Shown here one piece after another: positions 22,401-31,660 of a stretch of DNA of 64,000 bases; the stretch's first letter is position 1; each line of letters begins with the position of its first letter. The notes beneath the pieces are model-generated. The model had not been told where the DNA came from and made no database searches. It saw nothing but the letters and a program-made list of their open reading frames with translations. The DNA is from Limnomonas spitsbergensis. Its lineage: Eukaryota > Chlorophyta > Chlorophyceae > Chlamydomonadales. Location: contig JAYJMM010000093.1 in NCBI GenBank assembly GCA_037349105.1, positions 1,488,001 to 1,552,000 on the forward strand, given 5' to 3'. Made by a program: the position numbers and the translations under genes.

Positions 22401-25400
22401 ACATGCGGTACAGAGGTGTGACACATGCGGTACAGAGGAGTGACACATGCGGTACAGAGGTGTGACCCATGCGGTACAGTGGTGTGACACGTGCGGTACA
22501 GAGGTGTGACCCATGCGGTACAGAATGTGACACATGCGGTACAGAGGAGTGACACATGCAGTACAGAGGTGTGACCCATGCGGTACAGAGGTGTGACACA
22601 TGCGGTACAGAGGTGTGACCCATGCGGTACAGAGGTGTGACACATGCGGTACAGAGGTGTGACACATGTGGTACAGAGGTGTGACCCATGTGGTACAGAG
22701 GTGTGACCCATGTGGTGCAGAATGTGACCCATGTGGTACAGAATGTGACACATGCGGTACAGAGGAGTGACACATGCGGTACAGAGGTGTGACCCATGCG
22801 GTACAGAGGTGTGACACATGCGGTACAGAGGTGTGACACATGTGGTACAGAGGTGTGACCCATGTGGTACAGAGGTGTGACACATGTGGTACAGAATGTG
22901 ACCTATGCAGGACATCAGTGCCACCCAAACATTGCAAAACGTGACCCAGTCAGTACAGAGGTGACACATGCGGTACAGAGGAGTGACACATGCGGTACAG
23001 AGGTGTGACACATGCGGTACAGAGGTGTGACACATGCGGTACAGAGGTGTGACCCATGTGGTACAGAGGTGTGACACATGTGGTACAGAATGTGACCCAT
23101 GCAGTGCAGAGGTGTGACCCATGTGGTACAGAGGTGTGACACATGTGGTACAGAATGTGACCCAAGCAGTGCAGAGGTGTGACCCATGTGGTACAGAGGT
23201 GTGACACACGTGGTACAGAATGTGACCCATGCAGGACATCAGTGCCACCCATGCATAGCAAAAACGTGACCCAGTCAGTACAGAGGTGTGACCCATGCAG
23301 TATAGAAGTGTGACCCATGCAGTGCAGGGGTGTGACTTACCGAGGTGCTGATGATGGCGTAGGCCTGGAGGACCACCTGCAGCTTGGAGTACTCGCGCTT
23401 GAGGTTGCGGAGAAACTCCTGAGGGGAGACGGGGAGACGGGATGGTGGGGAGGGGGCACAGGGTTGGGAGGTGGGAGACGGGGTGTGTGTGGGGGGGGGG
23501 CATACAGGAGGTTGCGGGGGAACTCCTGAGGGCAGACAGGCAGACGGGTGGTGGGGAGGGGAGGGGGCATACAGGGGGTTGCGGAGGAACTCCTGAGGGG
23601 GGATGGGGCAAATGCTACAGGCAGTCTGAGAGAGGGGGGGGAGGGGGCAAGCTTCAGAGGGGGGGGGGGGGGAGGCAGGCTCTGAAGGTCCTCAAGGACA
23701 CCTTCAGGTGCACAAACGAGTAGCGTGCCACACCATTGATCACACATGTGAACCACTGGTTACTCTTCCACACCTTATGCCTCACTGGCAGCGCCTTGAA
23801 CAGGTCCTTCCCTGCCAGCGTGGTCCCCACGGCCCTCGGGCATGTCACACCATTGATCACATATGTGAACCACTATTTACTCTTCCACACCTTATGCCTC
23901 ACTGGCAGCGCCTTGAACAGGTCCTTCACTGCCAGCGTGGCCCCGACGGCCCATAGGCATGTCATACTATTGATCACACATGTGTGTCACTGGCCACTCT
24001 TTCACACCTTATGTCTCACTGGCAGCGCCTTGAACAGGTCCTTCCCTGCCAGCGTGGTCCCCACGGCCGTCGGGCATGTCACACCATTGATCACATATGT
24101 GAACCACTGGTTACTCTTCCACACCTTATGCCTCACTGGCAGCGCCTTGAACAGGTCCTTCACTGCCAGCGTGGCCCGACGGCCCATAGGCATGTCATAC
24201 TATTGATCACATATGTGTGTCACTGGCCACTCTTTCACACCTTATGCCTCACTGGCAGCGCCTTGAACAGGTCCTTCACTGCCAGCGTGGTCCCCACGGC
24301 CCTCGGGCATGCCACCTGGCTAGACAGCTGGCCATCGCGGTCAAACTCCAGCCGCGTGCCCACCTACACATAAAACAGGGTTCATTTAAGTGCTCAGGCA
24401 GGCCACGGCCACGGCAGGCCACCCTCAGACACGCCACTAGGCTGGACAGCTTGCCACATCGGCCAAACTCCGTCCGCGGGCCCACCTACACACACAACAG
24501 CGTTGATTGGAGTGCTTGGCAGACCGACCGCTGAGGGGCGGACCGGCGACTGCTCCTGGGCATATGGGGACAGAACCGGCCAACGGCTGGACAGCCTGCT
24601 GTCTCGGTCATCCTGCAGTTGCATGCACACCTTCACACACAAGAGCGTGTATTGGAGTGCGCAGAAGACCAACTGTCGGGGGGCGGACCGGCGACTGCTA
24701 CTGGGCATATGAGGACAGAACCGGCAAACGGCTGGACAGCCTGCTGTCTTGGTCAAACCTACACACACGCCAGTTTATAAACGTGTGTGCCAAACCAACT
24801 GGCTGGACAGCCTACCGTCTCAGCCAAACTCTGCCCACCTGTCCCCAGTTCCTGTACACTAGTGTCCATTTACGTTTGTGCCAGGCCACAAGATCGTGGG
24901 CGGACGGGGGACTGCCACAGGGCCCATGGAAACCAAACCCATGAAGGTGAAGGGTTTAGGGTTTGAAGCCTGCCTTGTAGGGCCCATGGGAACCTGGACC
25001 TGGACCTGCACAGTTGCAGGGTTTAGTGACTAAAGAGTTTAGGGTTTAAAGCCTGCCTTGAAGGGCCCATGGGAACCTAACCTGGACCTGCCTAGGTTTA
25101 GGGTTTAGGGTTTAGGGCTTAAAGCCTGCTTTGTAGGGCCCATGGGAACCTGGACCTGGACCTGTCTATCGGCGGTGGTGTGCGTAGCAGGGCTGGCTGC
25201 ACCGGGCCCCAACAGCAGTGATGTGGCTGAATCGTAGCTGAATTATAGCTGAGGCGCGATATGAAAAACACCACTTGTTGGGCGCACTCAAAGGACCATC
25301 AGAAATATAGGTCAACCTGTTTGTCCCTAGTCTGTTTGTTTATAGGTTAACCTGTTTGTCCCTAGTCTGTTTGTTTAGAGGTTATCCTTTTAGCTTCTCT

Positions 25401-28400
25401 GTCTAGTCGTCGTTGCGGTTTCGTTCTGGTTTTCTGTTCTGGTTTCCTCCCGGTTCGCTCTGCCTGGCCCTTTCGAAAAAAGGCTGTGGGTGGTTGCGCC
25501 AACTTTGTAACAAAACATTTTGTTGGCTGGGGCAGACGTTGGCGCGACTGCTGCCCTGCCATGTACGGCTTGACCCGTACAGCCCAACCCGACGTCGCTG
25601 GGGTCACCCCCAGTTCGCTCAGCATCACTCCTAGGAAAAAGGCCGTGGGTGGCTACGCCTCGGCTGCAACTCTGAAACAACAACCGGTGCTAGCCTCCTG
25701 ATCTGCGGAGCGAGTGATGGCATCTAGCTCCGAGACCGCACTCATTGATTTTCCGGCAGTAGGAGGTTGTATGACAGATGCCCCGCTACACAGCCATGAG
25801 AGGCACCGACCCGAACCCACCTCCTGATCTGCGGTCCGAGTGACGGCGGCTAGCTCCGAGACCGCACACAGGGAGCTAAGGGCCTCGCCGCGGAACCCAA
25901 ACGTGTGGAGGTCCTGTGGTGTGGAGGAGGGAGCAAGGCGCTTGGGGTCCAGGGTTGAAGGACCATCATGGGCTTAGGTTGTAGGGTTTATGGTCAAGGG
26001 TTTAAGTCATGATGGTGCCGTAGGGTACAGGGCCCAGGGTTCAAGGCATGTTGATGCCTTAGGGTTTGGGGTCCAGGGTTCAAGGCCCTTCATCATCTTA
26101 GGGTTTAGGGCCCAGGGTTCGAGTCATGCTGATGCCTTAGGGTTTGGGGTCCAGGGTTCACGGCTCTTCATCACCTTAGGGTTTAGGGTCCAGGGTTCGA
26201 GGCCCTTCACCACCTTAGCGTTTAGGGTCCAGGGTTCAAGGTCTGCCATCACCTAGGGTTTAGGGTCCAGGGTTCAAGGTCTGCCATCACCTTAGGGTTT
26301 AGGGTCCAGGGTTCAAGGCTCTTCATCACCTTAGGGTTTAGAGTCCAGGGTTCAAGGCTCTTCATCACCTTGGGGTTTAGGGTCCAGGGTTCAAGGCTCT
26401 TCATCACCTTAGGGTTTAAGGTCCAGGGTTCAAGGCCCTACATCACCTTAGGGTTTAGGGTCCAGGGTTCAAGGCCCTTCATCACCTTAGGGTTTGGGGT
26501 CCAGGGTTCAAGGTCTGCCATCACCTTAGGGTTTCGGGTCCAGGGTTCAAGGTCTGTCATCACCTTAGGGTTTAGGGTCCAGGGTTCAAGGCTCTTCATC
26601 ACCGTATGGTTTAGGGTACAGGGTTCTAGGTTTGCCATCACCTTATGGTTTAGGGTCCAGGGTTCAAGGCTCGTCATCACCTTAGGGTTTAGGGTCCAGG
26701 GTTCAAGGTCTGCCATCACCTTGGGGTTCAGGGTACAGGGTTCAAGGCCCTTCATCACCTTAGGGTTTAGGGTCCAGGGTTCAAGGCCCTTCACCTCTTA
26801 GGGTTTAGGGTCCAGGGTTCAAGGTCTGCCATCACCTTAGGGTTTAGGGTCCAGCGTTCAAGGTCTGCCATCACCTTAGGTCCAGGATGTAAGGCCCATT
26901 GGTGTCTTAGGGTTTAGGGTCAAGGATGCAAGGTCAATGGTTAAGGGCCAAAAGTTCAGGTTCAAGGTGTCTGACCGCAATGGCCGTCAAAATGTGAAGC
27001 TAGGGTTGTGGGTATAAGGTTTAGGGCTCTGGTTAGGGTGTAAGCTTAAGTGTCAAGGGTTCAATACTGAAGCTCGAGGGTTGAAGGTAACAGATTATTG
27101 TCAAATGTTGAGGCTTTAGGGTCAAGGTGGAGGTCGAGGTTTCAGCGAACGGCCCCGCTGCCCACGTCTCACCGCCAGGTCTTAACCCTCAACCTAAACC
27201 TAAACCCTAACCATTAACCCCACCGCCCGCGTCTCACCGCAAGGTCTGCAAAGTCGTTAATCTTGGAGGTGTGGTACTTGAGTGTGAGTGCCTGGTAATC
27301 GGCAGGGGGCACTCCGCCGCCATTGTCCGCAACCTCAATCAGCGTGGAGCCATGGTCGCGCAAGCGGACCTGAAAGGGGGCAGGGGGGAGGGGGGTGAAA
27401 GGGGAGGGGGGGGGGGGGGGTGAAGGGGAGGGGGGGGAGGTAAAGGGGGGGGAGGTAAAGTGGGGGGGGGGGGAGGTAAAGGGGGGGGGGGGGGTAAAGG
27501 GGGGGGGGGGGGTAAAGGGGGGGGGGGGGGGGTAAAGGGGGGGGGGGGAGGTAAAGGGGGGGGGAGGTAAAGGGGAGGGGGGGGAGGTAAAGGGGGGGGG
27601 AGGTGAAGGGGGGGGGGGGGGAGGTAAAGGGGGGGGGGGAGGTAAAGGGGGGGGGAGGGAGGTAAAGGGGGGGGGGGGGGAGGTAAAGGGAGGGGGGGAG
27701 GTAAAGGGGGGGGGGGGAGGTAAAGGGGGAGGGAGGGAGGTAAAGGGGGGGGGGGAGGTAAAGGGGGGCGGGGGGGGGAGAGGGGAGGTAAAGGGGGATG
27801 GGGGGTGTAAAGGGGAGGAGGGGGGGTAAAGGGGAGGGGGGGAGGTAAAGGGGAGGGGGGTGGGAGGTAAAGGGGACGGGGGGGGGGGGAGGGGGTGTAA
27901 AGGGGAGGGGTGGGTAAAGGGAAGGGGGGGGTAAAGGGGAGGGGGGGAGGGTAACAAAAAAAAATGCCTGTCGGGGGCGTGAGAGTTAAGGAAACAGTGG
28001 ACCTTGGACCGAAGCCTCATCCGCGCCGTCACCATTGGGGGAAATACCTGAAGATGAGGGTGTGTGGCAGTGTTTCCTTCTAGCGCACTTCAGCAATAGT
28101 TCAGCTATAGTTCAGCTATAGTTCAGCTATAGTTCAGCTATAGTTCAGCTATAGTTCAGCTACATCATGGCCTGGGGCAGTGGGGGCCTGGGGCAGCAAG
28201 GTGCCTGCTGCATGGGCCACCGGCTTAAGTTCGGTCAAGATTTGTCCCCATGGGCCCAGCGGTGGCCACCCGGCGGCCCCCTACGGGTGGTCTGGTGCCC
28301 ACTAACGACTGAAGGAGAAGTGTGTGTGTGGGGGGGGGGGGGAGCTGGGAGAGTTCTAGGGTGACCTGGACTTGGCGTGTGCGAGGGGGGGCGGCTCGAC

Positions 28401-30729
28401 GACCAAACCTGGAGTAATGCCTGGGGTTCTTGCAAACCTACTGAAATTCGTGCAACAGCTCCCGCAGGTGTCCTGAAGCTGCGCAGCTTGAAGCGGAAAC
28501 TGTTGGTTCCCTATTTCGATTAAAACCAAAGTCACACGAACCATGTACACACGTGCCTCACCGGTGCCAATATCTGTTTAGGGTTTAGGGTTTAGGGTTT
28601 AGTAATAACCGTAATATCTTGAAGATATGATTGGATAAGTGATCTACTGATCTGATATAATTGGATAATAACCCTATTTACTAATCCTGCAATGCCTGTT
28701 TTTTTGAAAGCATGTGTACTTGTGTAGAAACGCTGGGTTTAAGCAGATGGAATGCATTCGGGTTGCCTGATACATGGCAGCACAGTCCGGCAAGGCATGC
28801 GCTGCATCGTGCCATACTGTGCTACATTGGTTGTTCAATCCATCAAAACATGTGCAGTGTCGCGCTGCATTGGTAGTTTAGTTTGGCTCAACTTGCGTAC
28901 TTTGTGCTGTATCTTGCTGCTTGCCTACTGGGTGGGACAGTCCAGCTTAGCATGTGCCGCATCCTGCTACATTGGTCTTATAATCTGGCTCAGCCTGTGT
29001 TGCATGGTGCCGTATTATGCCGTGCTACATTGGTAGCACAATCATGTAGCACAATCCAGCGTACCCGCGCCGTATCGTGCCGCCATGTGCTACATTGGTA
29101 GCACAATCCAGGTTACCCGCGCCGTATCATAACGGTATCGTGCCACATGATAGCACACTCCGGCTCAACCTGTGCCGTATCGAGCCGTATCGCTGCACTT
29201 TTGTAGTACAATCTGGCTGAACCTGTGCCGTATTGCGCCGTATCATGCCGTATACTGCTACCATGCCGTGCTACATTGGTGGCACAATCCGGCTCAACCT
29301 GTGCCGTATCGTGCCGTAACGTGCCATGTCGTGCTACCATGGTCTGGCCTCCGCTGCATACTTTCCGGCCCTTTAACTGAACTGCAATTCATACAGGCCC
29401 CGGGCCAGGCTGGAGGAGGCGGGTGCAGCAAGCCCTCCTGCATCCCCGCGGGTGACATGCGGTAATGGCAGGAAAGCAAAACGCAGCGCTCTGCCGTAAT
29501 GGAATCGGGCAGCTTCCTCGGCCTTCTACTGTCGTTAGCCTGCTGCGCCTGCTACACGCACAGCTCAGCCCCACCCTGCGCCCCGCACCTCGATGTTGGT
29601 AGCCCCGGCATCGAGTGCGTTCTCGATCAGCTCTTTAACAGCTGCAAAGAATAAGGGGCAGGGTGAGTAAAGTGCGTATTCAAGGCGTCCGCAGGCCGCA
29701 GTGCTTCGCCGCTCAGGCATAGAGCCTTGGCTCCCTTGGGTACGAGAGCATGCTCATGTGGCCATCAGTCCATGCGCCAAGAGGCCATGTGCATGTGGCC
29801 ATCAGGCCATGTGCTATGAGGCCATGTGCATGTGGCTATCAGTCCATGCGCCACGAGGCCATGTGCATGTGGCCATCAGTCCATGTGTATGTGGCAACCT
29901 AGCCTTGTGCAATCAGACCATTGGCCATGCGCGATCAGACCATGACACCATGTGTAAGCAGCCATCAGGCAGCTTCGAAAACCAGATGAAGCTCTTAATG
30001 CACACAGCAGCCCTGGTATCCTACCCAGTGCTACGGTCGAATGGGTAGCTTCCTTAATCAACACGTCAGGGCGGATTCATTATTGTTTATACACAGCTGC
30101 GCACAGTCCCTGATGACAATGGTCCATGCAGCGTGACCTGGCATAATTCCGCGCAACCAATCAAAGACAGGGGCTAAACAAGGCAACAAAAATAGAGGGG
30201 GGGAGGGGTAACCAGTTGGTGGCGCTGGGAAGGAGGGCTGACGCGTTGAGGAACTGCAAGGAATCGGATCCCATTAACATCTGTAGATGCGACAAGGTGT
30301 CGGCTGCCTGAGGGGGCTGCAACTCAGCGCCTCTGGCTTAAGGTTAAAGAAAGGTTCTATTGAAACTGCAGTCAGAAAATCGTAGAGAAAGGTCACATCC
30401 GCTGAAGGCTAGCCCTCTTGCCGTGACTTGCCATGCGGCCCCATGCTTGACTGGATCCTGTCATCCTGGTAAAGCACCAGGCCATGCCTAGCCATGGCCT
30501 TTCTGGAAGGCTGGCAGAACTAGTGGCAACGATTCATATTTTTGTTTAATTGGGCTACATACGATGTCCGGGGTCGCGGGTGTTCGGAGACCTCGTCTGC
30601 TGCAGAATGCGCACCTGTGGGCAAGTCGAGGATGACCTGGCCGGAGCATATACGATGCGTCGCTGCACGACAGATGGCCTTAATGCGGCCCTTCGCATAT
30701 TGTTCTGGTTCGGATGTCTCCATCATCAT
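7496..30729 (-). CDS. PMS1: PMS1 (human PMS2 orthologue), MutL-alpha mismatch-repair endonuclease
   Basis: Thirteen exons (5' to 3' on the minus strand): 30615-30729, 29589-29641, 27238-27369, 25821-25913, 24241-24363, 23341-23418, 21924-22243, 19994-20110, 18033-18183, 15240-17006, 12451-12608, 9008-9160 and 7496-8081. All junctions are GT-AG, every phase agrees, and the total is 1,281 codons plus TGA. ATPase motifs are intact: KELIEN (E42, N46), DNGGG (D71), GFRGEAL (106-112) and GTT (155-157), then NGRPVD and NVTPDKRK. The endonuclease half has QFNLGFI, DQHAADEKITFE (1045-1056), SRACR (1230-1234) and CPHGR (1264-1268). Plant PMS1 and human PMS2 are about 860-920 residues; the extra length is mainly the 589-codon linker exon and a Gly-rich insert in the ATPase half (residues about 221-268). 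It would pair with MLH1 to nick DNA in mismatch repair. The start is uncertain: three ATGs in a row at 30721-30729, with the frame open to 30819. Confidence 0.93.
8082..9007. repeat. PMS1 intron 12: 16-bp array and copies of the exon 12 donor side
   Basis: Bases 8150-8312 are a 16-bp array (AGCAGTTGAGGAGTTG). Bases 8745-8800 and 8893-8945 repeat the 3' part of exon 12 with its donor region (CAAAGTCAAACTC, AGAGAGAACAGGCACCTGAT, GATCGACTCGTCGTGGGGC). Bases 8447-8660 resemble the inverted-repeat element family (repeated CCGGTACCGTACCGG). A hairpin-type dispersed repeat sits at 8819-8885. Confidence 0.8.
9161..9860 (-). repeat. PMS1 intron 11: tandem copies of the exon 12 acceptor and 5' part
   Basis: About five copies of a unit near 115-120 bp. 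Each contains AGCATGCTGGTCCACGATGA and ACAGGTCCTGACCCAGCCTGCA, which on the gene strand is the acceptor plus the start of exon 12 (LGQDLFIVDQHA). Later copies are shorter and more diverged. The remainder of each unit is AAACCCTAGTAAAACCCT, resembling telomere repeat. Confidence 0.9.
10359..11033. repeat. 37-bp minisatellite, 18 copies, in PMS1 intron 11
   Basis: Eighteen nearly identical 37-bp units (GGAATCCAGCCCGTGAGGGG then AGTCGGAGACCCCTTCA); the spacing between first and last copy is exactly 17 x 37. Each unit can form a short AGGGG/CCCCT hairpin. The few differences are T/C or G/T at one or two positions, so the array was recently homogenised. Confidence 0.95.
11040..11805. repeat. G-rich intronic repeat (110-120 bp units)
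   Basis: Six or so diverged units containing GAGGTGAGGAGGGGGTGGGA, CACCCCTTCTTTCAAACTG and poly-G runs of 8-14. Both strands read open by composition only. G-quadruplex formation is plausible. Confidence 0.85.
11806..12450. other. Rest of PMS1 intron 11
   Basis: Lower-repeat sequence up to the donor of exon 11. It contains two copies of a segment around ATTTTAGAGCGCATCAGACC and ACCTTCGGCAGGCCTGCTTG (12010-12065 and 12185-12240). It also contains three copies of GAAGCTGAATTGTAGCTGACG at 12330-12415, related to GTAGCTGAA repeats elsewhere. Confidence 0.6.
12609..13535 (-). repeat. PMS1 intron 10: tandem copies of the exon 11 acceptor and 5' edge
   Basis: Six copies of a unit near 148 bp. Each repeats CCTGCGGCCTGCAGATCAAC, which on the gene strand is TTGATCTGCAG|GCCGCAGG, the acceptor and first codons of exon 11, plus GCCGCC-rich sequence matching its Ala-rich start. 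Every copy therefore keeps a plausible branch/acceptor context. None extends to the exon 11 donor. Confidence 0.92.
13932..14806. repeat. 23-bp minisatellite, about 38 copies, in PMS1 intron 10
   Basis: Unit CAGGCTCGTGCATGCAGCACTGG, almost invariant, with three single-base variants around 14475-14540. Twenty-three is not a multiple of three, and no frame on either strand contains a stop, so both strands show open frames of more than 300 codons (MHARACQCC... and its antisense). These are not proteins. TGCATGCA is palindromic within each unit. Confidence 0.95.
14960..15239 (-). repeat. Copies of the exon 10 donor edge
   Basis: Repeats of GACACCAGCCGCCCTTGTCG and CCACCCACCAGCAGG (15024-15062) match the true donor side of exon 10 at 15215-15247. 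Intervening units share GGGAAAGGCAGCAGGCAGGA and GACATGTGACACCA. Confidence 0.8.
17007..17540 (-). repeat. Copies of the exon 10 acceptor edge
   Basis: CAGGGCCTGCAGGTCAAGTG (about 17115), a decayed copy near 17272 and CAGGGCCTGCAGGTCGGGTG (about 17391) repeat the acceptor tract at 17000-17020. They are separated by TCACACCCATCAC-type sequence from the same intron. Confidence 0.75.
17541..18032 (-). repeat. Three decoy copies of the 3' part of exon 9
   Basis: Copies at about 17545-17635, 17685-17770 and 17866-17940 each repeat the end of exon 9. They read DVNVTPDKRKV and ALMAALE, or close variants, on the minus strand. The first and third keep a GT after the exon edge (GAGGGG|GTGGGA and GAAGTG|GTGAGG); the middle one has lost it (GCGGGAGG). 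All lie downstream of the true exon (18033-18183) and lack its 5' part and acceptor. Confidence 0.88.
18340..19270. repeat. 21-bp minisatellite, about 44 copies, in PMS1 intron 8
   Basis: Unit GGTCACCAGTAAAGCCTTTGG, with variants AAACCC for AAAGCC and GTTCCC for GTCACC arranged in recurring blocks. Because 21 is a multiple of three, both strands give open frames of about 310 codons (SPVKPLG and TPKGLLV repeats). Bases 19271-19520 are decayed copies. Confidence 0.95.
19540..19993 (-). repeat. Decoy copies of the 3' part of exon 8
   Basis: Three copies (19554-19602, 19671-19720 and 19858-19905) repeat TACCTGAAGGTGTCGTTGAG and GACCTTGAGGGCCC, the end of exon 8 and its donor. They lie downstream of the true exon and are separated by C-rich low complexity. 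Confidence 0.88.
20111..21805 (-). repeat. Twelve decoy copies of the exon 8 acceptor and 5' part
   Basis: Twelve units of 125-128 bp (20383 to 21800), plus two shorter ones near 20190 and 20300. On the gene strand each unit carries a C/T-rich tract, TGCAG, then codons YVSKANQGARGDAGRQFTFL, nearly identical to the true exon 8 start. The unit then leaves the exon before its 3' half. No unit carries the exon 8 donor. Some units have a 3-bp shorter variant (CGCTTTGCGACCCCGG), showing two subfamilies. Confidence 0.95.
21806..21923. repeat. Copy of the exon 7 donor edge and a TAGCGTTTCTAGGATC repeat
   Basis: Bases 21868-21895 (ATCTCACCCTGTGACTTCGA) repeat the donor side of exon 7 (CGCTCACCCGGTGACTTTGA at 21917-21936). 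Bases 21800-21867 are five short copies of CTAGGATCTAGCGTTT. Confidence 0.75.
22355..23335. repeat. 22-bp minisatellite, about 42 copies, in PMS1 intron 6
   Basis: Unit GAGGTGTGACCCATGCGGTACA with ACACATG and GAATGTGAC variants. The first intron bases after the exon 6 donor (gene strand GTAAGTCACACCCCTGCACT) resemble the unit, so the array appears to start at the donor. A 60-bp interruption (GACATCAGTGCCACCCA...) appears twice, at about 22915 and 23233, marking a larger duplication. Stop-free on the minus strand. Confidence 0.92.
23419..23700 (-). repeat. Decoy copies of the exon 6 acceptor edge
   Basis: GAGGTTGCGGGGGAACTCCT (about 23509) and GGGTTGCGGAGGAACTCCTG (about 23577) repeat the 5' edge of exon 6 (GAGGTTGCGGAGAAACTCCT at 23401-23420). 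On the gene strand they are CAG|GAGTT... acceptors followed by a few codons. G-rich filler separates them. Confidence 0.85.
23760..24240 (-). repeat. Four decoy copies of the 3' part of exon 5
   Basis: Copies near 23779, 23890, 24008 and 24121 (period about 112-118 bp) each encode AVGTTLAGKDLFKALPVRHK or a close variant, followed by GTGTGGAAGAG or GTGTGAAAGAG, so a usable donor is retained. All are downstream of the true exon (24241-24363) and lack its first half and acceptor. Confidence 0.92.
24364..24915 (-). repeat. Four decayed copies of the exon 5 acceptor and 5' part
   Basis: Segments at about 24430-24490, 24585-24640, 24735-24775 and 24795-24845 repeat GGCTGGACAGC-TGCC with TCGGCCAAACTCC and CCCACCTACACACAC. 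On the gene strand this is the acceptor TGTGTAG|GTGGGC and the start of exon 5. They are more diverged than the downstream copies. Confidence 0.82.
25160..25820 (-). repeat. PMS1 intron 4 remainder with a decayed half-copy of exon 4
   Basis: Bases 25697-25742 repeat the 3' half of exon 4 and read VSELDAITRSADQE on the minus strand, but GAGGCTAGC replaces the true donor GAGGTGGGT. Two AAAAAGGC-GTGGGTGG segments (25475 and 25635) form a further local duplication. Bases 25300-25395 contain a duplicated AGGTTAACCTGTTTGTCCCT tract. Confidence 0.7.
25975..26960. repeat. 39-bp minisatellite with embedded TTTAGGG, about 22 copies
   Basis: Unit TTAGGGTTTAGGGTCCAGGG plus TTCAAGGCCCTTCATCACC, in PMS1 intron 3. 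The unit contains a telomere-like TTAGGGTTTAGGG core. Thirty-nine is a multiple of three, so open frames arise (GFRVQGSRPFITL on plus, EPWTLNPKVM on minus). These are not coding. Confidence 0.93.
26961..27237 (-). repeat. End of PMS1 intron 3 with a copy of the exon 3 donor edge
   Basis: Bases 27150-27180 (GCCCACGTCTCACCGCCAGG) repeat the true exon 3 donor region at 27224-27246 (GCCCGCGTCTCACCGCAAGG). The copy lies downstream of the true exon. Decayed TTTAGGG-like sequence fills the rest. Confidence 0.75.
27380..27955. repeat. Poly-G minisatellite in PMS1 intron 2
   Basis: About 30 units of 17-22 bp of the type GGGGGGGGGGAGGTAAAG. On the gene strand it reads as a CTTTACC-C-run polypyrimidine tract directly ahead of the exon 3 acceptor, so the array may act as an expanded pyrimidine tract. 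G-quadruplex formation on the plus strand is likely from composition. Confidence 0.9.
27956..29588. repeat. Rest of PMS1 intron 2: short arrays
   Basis: A hairpin-type dispersed repeat sits at 27957-28003. Bases 28082-28166 are an 11-bp array (CAGCTATAGTT, about 6 copies). Bases 28572-28602 are TTTAGGG repeats. Bases 28780-29335 are a diverged minisatellite built on CGTGCTACATTGGTAGCACA and ATCCGGCTCAACCTGTGCCG, related to single copies at 34550 and 40075. Confidence 0.75.
29642..30614. repeat. PMS1 intron 1 with a CATGTGGCCATCAG minisatellite
   Basis: Bases 29745-29965 hold four or five imperfect copies of GCATGTGGCCATCAGTCCAT plus GCGCCAAGAGGCCAT. The remainder to the exon 1 donor at 30614 is unique sequence in which I see no exon. 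No half-exon copy was recognised here. Confidence 0.7.
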
Positions 30730-31477
30730 AACATGAAAAGTTTGGCCACGCCCGTGTAGTTCCCAGCGTTTTTGAAATAGAGTGGTTGGGGGTCCATGGT
30801 TGGGGAGAAGTGTGGACAAAAATCCCCTAGGTCCGATAACACGTCAGATCAGGGGCGTCAGATAACAGTCGCTGCAAAGTGCTCTTGCGTTTATTCCTTC
30901 CTCATTTTAGCTCCTTGTGAACATTGTTGCCGCAAGTCTTCCGTCCCTCCTCCTCAGTATGATTCCTATTTAAAATTGGGTTCGGGGTTTTGGTTGCAGT
31001 TCCCAAGGTTTCCGGTGAGCTAGAGAGGGGATCGGGTGTTGACTGCCTTTGGTTGGTCCGTCCTTAATCTTTTATTTTCTCTTTTTCTTAGACTTTTGCT
31101 TGGACTTAATAAGGTGTGAGGCCAGCCGCCCAACCCTAGAAAACCTGTGACGCTAACACAAAAAACAGCCAAGGTGAGCATGGGGCCCTTGTCAGCAGCT
31201 GAGAAAAGGCGAACATGAACATGCAAGGCACACGACCAACAAGCACTCACACGGCCGCAATAACTCATACGCAAGGTCTACAAAAAAACTGCTTTCCCGC
31301 CACGACACCCCTCTAGCTAAAGCACACTACCACCAGAATCACACCCCACAGCGGCTGACAACGTCTCCACCAATAATGATATATCGGCACCCAACCTTTG
31401 ACGCACGTTCAACCTTTGTCGCTTGCCCGACCTTTTACGTGCAGGGAACATGCCTAGGGAACATGATGCCGTATGTT

Positions 31478-31660
31478 GCATGTCAATGACGTTACACCTC
31501 TGGGCCCTGCTAAAATAAGGCTCAGCCGCGTGGGCGCCTAAATAAAGAGTTGGGAGGAAAGATGGAAAGAAACACAGTAGGGGGCAGAACAAAAGAATGG
31601 GGGGGGAAGTGGGAAATAAAGAGAAGGGAAACAAAAAGGCTGGAAAACATAAAAATGAAG
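31478..31660 (-). mobile_element. Retroelement 3' end, minus orientation
   Basis: Starts GTCAATGACGTTACACCTCT, then GGGCCCTGCTAAAATAAGGC and CAGCCGCGTGGGCGCC, followed by purine-rich sequence. It is the reverse complement of the end at 41500-41590, so the two are members of one family in opposite orientation. Confidence 0.65.

Noticed and set aside
25697..25742. A second PMS1 exon 4
   Set aside because: Only the 3' half is present and the donor is destroyed (GAGGCTAGC), so it cannot act as an exon.
27214..28035. 273-codon Pro-rich frame on the minus strand
   Set aside because: Only its last 44 codons (27238-27369) are PMS1 exon 3. The Pro-rich part is the C-rich intronic array read in frame.
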